This document shows, in pieces, positions 57,474 through 64,000 of a stretch of DNA of 64,000 nucleotides (position 1 is its first letter; every line of letters starts with the position of its first letter). Made by a program: the position numbers and the translations under genes. The notes beneath the pieces were generated by a model. It worked only from the letters and a program-made list of their open reading frames with translations. It was not told where the DNA came from and did no database searches. The stretch is from Anaeramoeba flamelloides (Eukaryota > Metamonada > Anaeramoebidae), in the NCBI GenBank assembly GCA_027625915.1, contig JANTQA010000057.1, positions 10,540,001-10,604,000 on the forward strand. The letters run 5' to 3'.

Positions 57474-58969
57474 AATTTGAATGGGTTAAAATTTCGAATG
57501 GTTATTTTTCTTTTTTTTGTTTAATATTTTGTTTCCTTTCAGATTTGTAATTCAACAGAACAATTGTCTTCAAAAAAAGTTCCAAACAAATAAATTACGA
57601 TCACAAATTACAACTTAATACCTTCAATCACTCTTTGTAAGAAACAATAGGAAAACGAAAACGAAAACGAAAACAAACTTGAAAACTTTTTACCATTTAT
57701 TCTTGTAACCAGTTGCCAACATTTTTTTGTTTTTTAAGGAAGGAACCTCATTTTTCAAATTTTGAGTGCCACCGTTTAAGTGAAAGGAATCCTTCAAATC
57801 ATTTCTTTAACCAAATACATTGATATTTTCATAAATACGAGAGTGTCAGATCTCCTAGTATAATATATTTTCATATCCAAGCAAAAAATGGGAATTAAAA
57901 AAAATGAAAAAATTGATCAAGAAAAAATCAATAAAAATCATTTATTTCAAGCTCTTATATGTAACATTTGATACAATTGATTATTCTTAATTTGGTTTGA
58001 TTTTTAATTCTTCAGGGAAAATACTTTTGTTTGTAAAATTTTTGAGAAACAAATTACTTTTTATTTCTAAAGAATTTCCAAAATGAATTTAAAAATCCTA
58101 TTTTCGTTTAATTCATCTAATTTTAGTTTGGGTTCAGAAAATAGGATAATTTATAAATTTCTTGCCTCGAAATAAAGTTTTATTGGACGAATTCGTTTGA
58201 TTTTATAATTATTTATTTTTTAATTAAAATGAGAACTAAAAATAATTCTGAATTCTTGATTGAAATTTTTTGAAAATTTTTCTTTTATTTTGGGTTGAAT
58301 CTTTTTGAACTGTTTTTTGATTCCGAGAATTCAACCCCTTTATTTTATTTTTTGAAATACTATTCTGTATTTTGGTTTTATTTGATAAAAATATTTGAAA
58401 AGGGAATCTTGAAACTAAATTTGTAACAAAAATGTTTTGTAAAATAATAATAAATAGTGTTGGGTCAAGAAATCCAAGGTTACAAATTGTTTTGGTTCAT
58501 CCCGATTAAGAAGAAAAAAGAAGAAAAATCATTGGAAAATAGGCTTTTATCGTTTTTTTTTTTTTCATTTTTGATTTCAACAAATTTATTTGGAATGGTT
58601 ATCTTTTTTGTTTGGTCTTCTAAAAGAAAATATTTGTTTCAAATATACACCTTTTCAGGTCTATTTTTTTGGTTTAATCTATGATTAATTCCAGTCAACC
58701 ATATAAACACATTTCTAGATCCAAAACCAAATTTAATAAAACCAAAAATTTTAATCAAAAAACAATGTTGAAAAAAATCGAAAAATTCAAAATTCAACTC
58801 TGAATTACCATGGATTCGCTTTCTTTTCATGGATAGAATAATGGATAATATTTTGCTTTCAAAGTTTTAATATTTGATGGCACCCAAAAAATCATTTTTC
58901 AGTAAGGTTTATACAATAAAAAATTTTCAAAATTGTAAAATGTACTTACTTCCTTTAGGGATTAAAAAA
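57474..58969. other. AT-rich spacer
   Basis: Nothing recognised apart from a short ACGAAA tandem at about 57654-57675. Confidence 0.45.
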
Positions 58970-60190
58970 AAGAAAAAAAAATCTTTAATTAAATTTAATA
59001 TCCAATTCAAAAAAAAATTTACCACATCTTGAAATTGAAAAAAGAAGTAAAAATCTGATTCCTACAACTAAACTTACTTTTAATGCTATTTTCCTAAATG
59101 TATTATTGATTTTAAAAGTTTGATCTTTATTTTTCTCATTTGTGAAAAAGTTCTAAATACAACATATTTCCTAATTATCTCAAAAAAAAAAGTATTTTCA
59201 TTGAAAAAAAGAAAGAAATCTTATTACCTATGAAGGAATTGTACCGAATTACACTTTAAAATGAAACCACAAAGTTCTAAAACAACACAGTCTAAAAAAA
59301 ATCAACTTAATTCCCAAAAAATTACAATAATTATTTTAAACTTGAAAAAAATATAATTCTTTGATAAAGACACAGTTTTAATCAATTTTATATTTTTATT
59401 GAACAAAAAAATCTAGTAAAAAAAACCAAATCATTAAATTAAAAATACTCCAAAATACTTTTTTAAAACCCGAAAATTCAACTGATAACCGTAAAAGAAA
59501 TACTTTGTTAATTTGATTATTTACAATCAATAATTAATAACCCAATCTTAATTGTTTAAGTGTGTTATTAATAACTCAAAGATTAAATGTATCAATAGAT
59601 TTATTATTGTTTCTAAATTTTTTAAATATTTTCAAACAAATAAAATTAATTCAAATAAATAAATATAATAAAAAAAAAAAAATAATAGATATCATCAAAT
59701 AACGGATTTTAATACAAACAGTTCCTTGTTTATACCCTTAATATTTGGAAAAGAATATTACCTAATTTTTTAAATTTCAAGAAATTTAATAAATATTTCA
59801 TAAAAAAAAATTCTATTTTTTTAGATCTTCAAGGATTCAATATTTGATTTATTTTTCATGGTATTTTTAAAATAAGATTAAAATACTCAAGTTTATTTGT
59901 TCATACAAGCTTTTAGAAATTATTAAAAGCTAGATATCATAAAATAAAAATGTTTTGCAAATTTTTTATTTTTCTAATTCGATCCAAAAATCCCAAACAA
60001 AAAGGATCAGATCTTTTTAACTCAAAATGTGTTTGGGAAAAATGAACTTTCTGTTTTAAAAATGATAATCCATTTCTCAAAAGTTGATATAGGAAGTTGC
60101 ATATAGAGGTTTGATGGTATCCTTACGAAAAGAATTACTCATTACTTTTGTGATGAAAACTGAATAAGAGTTACTAGTCCCCTACCAAAA
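58970..60190. repeat. Dispersed 1.2-1.4-kb repeat, copy 2
   Basis: Diverged, colinear relative of 40690-42120 in the same orientation. It ends with AATAAGAGTTACTAGTCCC. Confidence 0.65.
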
Positions 60191-60266
60191 AAAAGATTCG
60201 GCTTGGTTGCTTTTCTAATAGACAGTTGCCAAATTTCTGCTATGGAAAATTTTCAATTCAAAAGAT

Positions 60267-60470
60267 TACAGTCAGTTCCACCTTTAAGGCACAAACTTTC
60301 AACGGGATTTTAAAGCACAAAAAAAATCTCAAATTAAGGCACAAAATTTGGAATTTTTTTTTTTTTACAATTTATTTTACTCGAATCAAAATTTTGTGCC
60401 TTAATTTGAAATTTTTATTGTGCCTTAAATTTAGTTGAAACTTTGTGCCTTAAAAGTGGAACTGACTGTA
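60267..60470. mobile_element. Foldback MITE, family 1
   Basis: TA-flanked copy of 204 bp of the CAGTCAGTTCCAC end variant. Confidence 0.93.
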
Positions 60471-61610
60471 CTATTTTTGTTCTTTTTAACTTTCGACGTG
60501 ATCTTCTGTAATTAAGCGTCAAAGCCTTATGGTTTACATTTAACAACAGTGACACTGAACCTTTTTATAAATTATCATTCATTTTTGAATAAAAAAAAGT
60601 CCTTTTTCACGATCTCACTGTTTGTGAAAAAAAAAGTTAAACACGATTTTTAATTGGAAACTTAACTCGAATAATAGTAACTAAAAATGAAAAATAAGAT
60701 CAATTAATAAAAGAAAAAATAAATGATAAAAGACAAAACTGAGGATTAATCCCAATAAAAGTTTTGATAATACTATCCTTTCGTAAAGCGAATTTTTCTT
60801 GGATTGTTCTATTATTATAAAATTTGAATGAAAAAATTTAATTTATTTTTGAAATCTTAAAAACCACATATCAGCTTTTGATACAAACGGAGAAATAAAT
60901 TGTATTTGCTGATTCAATTGATAATATTATAGAAATTATTCTTAAAAGTTGATTTGTTTCTTATTTTAATTGATTTTACTTTTACATTTCCAGATGTTAT
61001 TCATGTTTCCAATTAAAAATGGTATATAACCTTTTTTTTCCCAAATGGCAAAATCTTAAATTCTAAAAAAAATAAAAATTGATTTTCGAAATACACCAAT
61101 AAATATTAAAGTAAATCCCTGTTAAAAATTAATCAGAGAAAATTAATCAAAGTAGTAAAGAAAAATGTTTTTTCCAGGTTTGTCAAAAATTTTTGAAATT
61201 TAGTTTTTTTTTGATAATTTCTGGATACTTTTTTAATTCTTTTATCTTTTGCAAAATTAAAAAAAAAAAAAAAAATGCATACACTATTATCTAATAAAAT
61301 ATCATCTAATGATATATAATATTTAAAATGAACACTTTACACTTAAATTACTGATAAATTCAAAAAAATTTCACAAAATTTTTTATTCATTTTTGTGATT
61401 TATTAAAATTGAAAAGTATACTTTCCAAACATTTCAATAGAAGAAGATTTCCAAAATCAACTTATCTTTTTAATTTTTTTGAATTGAAAGAAATAAAATT
61501 CTTTCTTCTCAATTGTCAAACTAGTAATTTAAAAAAATTCACAAAAAAGAACACTAACTAAAAAAAAAAAAAAAAATGAAGCTTTTTTTAAATTTGCCAG
61601 TGTTTGTAAA
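60471..61610. other. Spacer upstream of the ankyrin-BTB gene
   Basis: AT-rich, presumably containing the promoter just upstream of 61611. No specific signal identified. Confidence 0.45.
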
Positions 61611-63399
61611 ATGAAAACTTTTAAAGTACTGGTTCTTCAAGAAAATTCTTTCGTAAATACCTTTAAATTAATTGTTGCTGGATATATTATTATTATTATT
61701 ATTATATGACCTTATGAATAGAAATATCGTAAGCTTCAAAAAAAATATGAATATTCATCTCAGAAACTACCACTTGAAGACTATATTGCAAAATTATTAA
61801 GTGATGAATATCTTTTTCAAATTTTTGCAAAAAATGAACACAAAGAAGAATTTTTAAAAAAAATGCTGGCACAGTTTTATTTGGAAAGAGAACCAATGTT
61901 TCACAAATATCTTTTATATACTGCACTTAATAATCGATGTAGCTATGAATTTATTAAGAAACTTTTCCAAAAGGGTGCAGTTGTTGACAACTCAAAAGAA
62001 TATAATTCGCTAATAACTGCGTTACGTCAATATCCAGAAATCAATGTTGCCAAATTTTTAATCGAAGAGGGTGCAGATTTATATTCTCCTGATATTTTAG
62101 GCTATTTCCCTTTTGTTTATGCTTTAAGAAAAAATAATACAAATTTCCTCATGTATCTGATAAAAAAGGGATTTAAAATTACCACAACCTGCCCAAAGCT
62201 AAACTTTATCCATAGTATTAACCAGACCACAAAAGAATCATTTCTTGAAACTATCAAATGGAGTGCATTGAATTATACGGTTAAAAGGGCCAATAAGTTG
62301 TGTCGCATTTGCCCCAATATAACAATGGTCCATTATGCAATTTTCCAAGGGGTTTCAGTAAAAATTTTACAATTCTTGATCCAGAATGGCGCACCTTTTA
62401 AAGTTCCAGATATATATGGCTATACACCGCTTCATTATACAATTGAAAATAATCTTTTTCACCATAATGAAATATTAATTAAAGAGGGTCAAAAACTTGA
62501 TAAAAATTATCCAGATGGCACAAGTATTCTTAAAATGGCTCTACTGAAAAATAATTCAGATAGGATAATCGAATTATTAATAAAAAACAATGCAAAATTT
62601 TCAAAAGGTGATAGAATATCCACAATATTGGATTTGATTTTAAAAAAACATGCGTCGACAGATATTATTACAATGTTTTCCAAACATTATATTCCAATTC
62701 ATTATCCTTTTTCTAATGTAAGTTGCCCCCTCTAGGCCTTTATTATTATTTTTTCGTATACTTTTTATTTTTTTTTCAATTACTTTTTATTTTTTTTTCT
62801 TTTACTTTTTATTTTTTTTTTTTTATTTATTTATTTGGTGTTGTTTTGTTATTTATAATTATTAAAAGATTTAATAAATTCATTTTCAATATATTTTGAA
62901 TCATTTATTCTGTCAAAATTAGAATAATTTTATTATTAATAATAAAATGTTATTAAATAATGATAAAAAAAAATAATTTTTTTTTTCAAAATTATTAGAT
63001 TATATGATTAACGAGCCATAAATAATTTAAAATAGAAATAAATTGTATCAAAAGACATTTAATTAATATTTATTGTATAAATTTACATGAATTATTATTA
63101 TTATTATTTATTTTTTTTTTTGTATTTTTTTTTTTTGATCTGTAAAATTTTATAATTATTCTTTATAATAATTAAATAGGTACAAACTCTAAACAAATTA
63201 TTAAAAAGAAAAAAAACATTTGGGTTTATTAGAAACTTGTCTTAAAAGTGGGGTTGATCCAAATAATTATTTGACTGTAAATCATTTTCTTGTTTTGTAT
63301 TTATGTTATTAATCTATTGATTAATTAATTTGTTTTTTTTTTATTGATTGATTGTTTGTTTGATTAATTAAATTTATTTTCTTTTATTTTAAATATGGT

Positions 63400-63469
<70 letters not shown>

Positions 63470-64000
63470 GCAATAATAAACAGTATACAATTCCATTAAT
63501 GAATGCTTTAAGGGAGGAAAATATTCAAGGAATTAAATTATTATTACAATATGGAGCCAATCCGTATTTACCTGATCAACAAACCCAACTCACTCCCTTT
63601 GAGACAACATCTAATAACCAAATTAAAGAAGGGTTTAAATTCTGGAATAGTATTGTGTCTGATTTTGAAAGGTTGATGAATTTAGAAGAATCTTGTGATT
63701 TTGAATTACAATTGCAAAATAAAAAAAAACATTTCTGGCTTCATAAATTAATGATTAAATGTAGATTAGGATTTCAAATAGATTTTGATAAATTTACAGA
63801 AATATTATCACCATTAGAATATGATCAAGTAAAAATAATTATCAAATGGATTTACACTGGAACTGTATCCCAAAGGCAAGGGGAATCTGTATACGATGTT
63901 ATTAATTTATTTGGAATATCAAAAGAATTGTTTAAAAAAAAAACAGGAAAACTGGGATTGGTTCATGACTTAAATAATTTATATTTAGATCAAAAATCTA
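61611..64000 (+). CDS. Ankyrin-repeat / BTB domain protein, 3' end outside the window
   Basis: Proposed exons are 61611-61652 (MKTFKVLVLQENSF), 61722-62717, 63180-63276 and 63484 to beyond 64000. Donors are GTAAAT, GTAAGT and GTAAAT, with AG acceptors. Exon 2 opens with a helical region (KLPLEDYIAKLLSDEYLFQI) and holds several ankyrin repeats, e.g. YGYTPLHYTIENN. Exon 3 (LETCLKSGVDPN) and the start of exon 4 (YTIPLMNALREEN, LLLQYGANPY) give further repeats. Exon 4 then enters a BTB/POZ domain: DFERLMNLEESCDFEL, HFWLHKLMIKCRLGF, IIKWIYTG and VINLFGI. BTB-ankyrin proteins commonly act as adaptors for Cullin-3 ubiquitin ligases. Exon 3 is 97 nt and shifts frame by one base at the A8 run 63209-63216. 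Exon 1 is the least certain part. Confidence 0.85.
62718..63179. other. Intron of the ankyrin-BTB gene
   Basis: GTAAGT donor and TTAAATAG acceptor, 462 nt, T-rich. It separates phase-0 exons. Confidence 0.7.
63404..63467 (+). repeat. (AT)n microsatellite in an intron
   Basis: About 32 AT units inside the 207-nt intron 63277-63483 of the ankyrin-BTB gene. Confidence 0.97.

Noticed and set aside
61722-61862. Start of the ankyrin-BTB gene at ATG 61863
   Set aside because: The frame is coding-like back to 61722, where an AG acceptor and an upstream ATG exon (61611-61652) give a better model.
1-64000. Genome-wide UAR=Gln genetic code
   Set aside because: uS11 ends at TAA exactly at its conserved C-terminus, and the kinase, RING and ankyrin-BTB genes encode Gln only with CAA/CAG, so global reassignment is unlikely. 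Only the 4899-7046 locus raises the question.

Overview
The window is very AT-rich (roughly 80% A+T by eye) nuclear DNA of a protist. It has small GT-AG introns (69-462 nt), genes spaced kilobases apart, long homopolymers and proteins with Lys/Glu/Gln/Asn-rich runs. The (KE)n and (NQ)n runs, an ankyrin+BTB gene, an IKS1-type kinase and a RING-H2 gene fit an amoeboid protist such as Anaeramoeba, with a dictyostelid-like amoeba as the alternative. This is inference from protein style only. The well-supported genes end at TAA, so the standard code appears to apply.

Layout. 1-7.1 kb: a short unplaced frame (1003-1350), a LINE relic, one copy of a TIR element, and an unusual 2.1-kb helical-protein frame (4899-7046) broken only by TAA/TAG. 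7.1-10.3 kb: AT-rich spacer, one foldback MITE, LINE relics and a palindromic repeat block. 10.3-12.7 kb: an intact IKS1-like Ser/Thr kinase with a membrane tail (minus strand). 12.7-24.5 kb: mostly spacer with a GC-richer island (14.56-15.33 kb), a degenerate tRNA-like sequence, MITEs, a possible phospholipase C relic, a coiled-coil gene (22.2-22.9 kb, minus) and a second palindromic repeat block. 24.5-35.1 kb: spacer crowded with MITEs of several families. 35.25-36.12 kb: the four-exon ribosomal protein uS11 (RPS14) gene, minus strand. 36.5-42.4 kb: a TTAA-targeting element nested in an older MITE, then spacer and one half of a dispersed repeat pair. 42.7-44.5 kb: a two-exon RING-H2 gene. 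46-54.5 kb: a dense cluster of one foldback MITE family, including a copy inside a coding exon (gene 50274-51747) and copies nested in each other. 54.5-61.6 kb: spacer, a second MITE family and the other half of the repeat pair. 61.6-64.0 kb: an ankyrin-BTB gene that runs off the window.

The genes do not form a functional cluster: translation (uS11), signalling (kinase) and ubiquitin or adaptor functions (RING, ankyrin-BTB) are simply neighbours. What stands out is the miniature-transposon landscape. At least seven non-autonomous families are present, with nested insertions that show their target sites (TA, TTAA), and two families carry three iterated sites in each arm. No transposase gene is recognisable. 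At least three host reading frames are shifted by one base at A-runs, which could be assembly error or gene decay.
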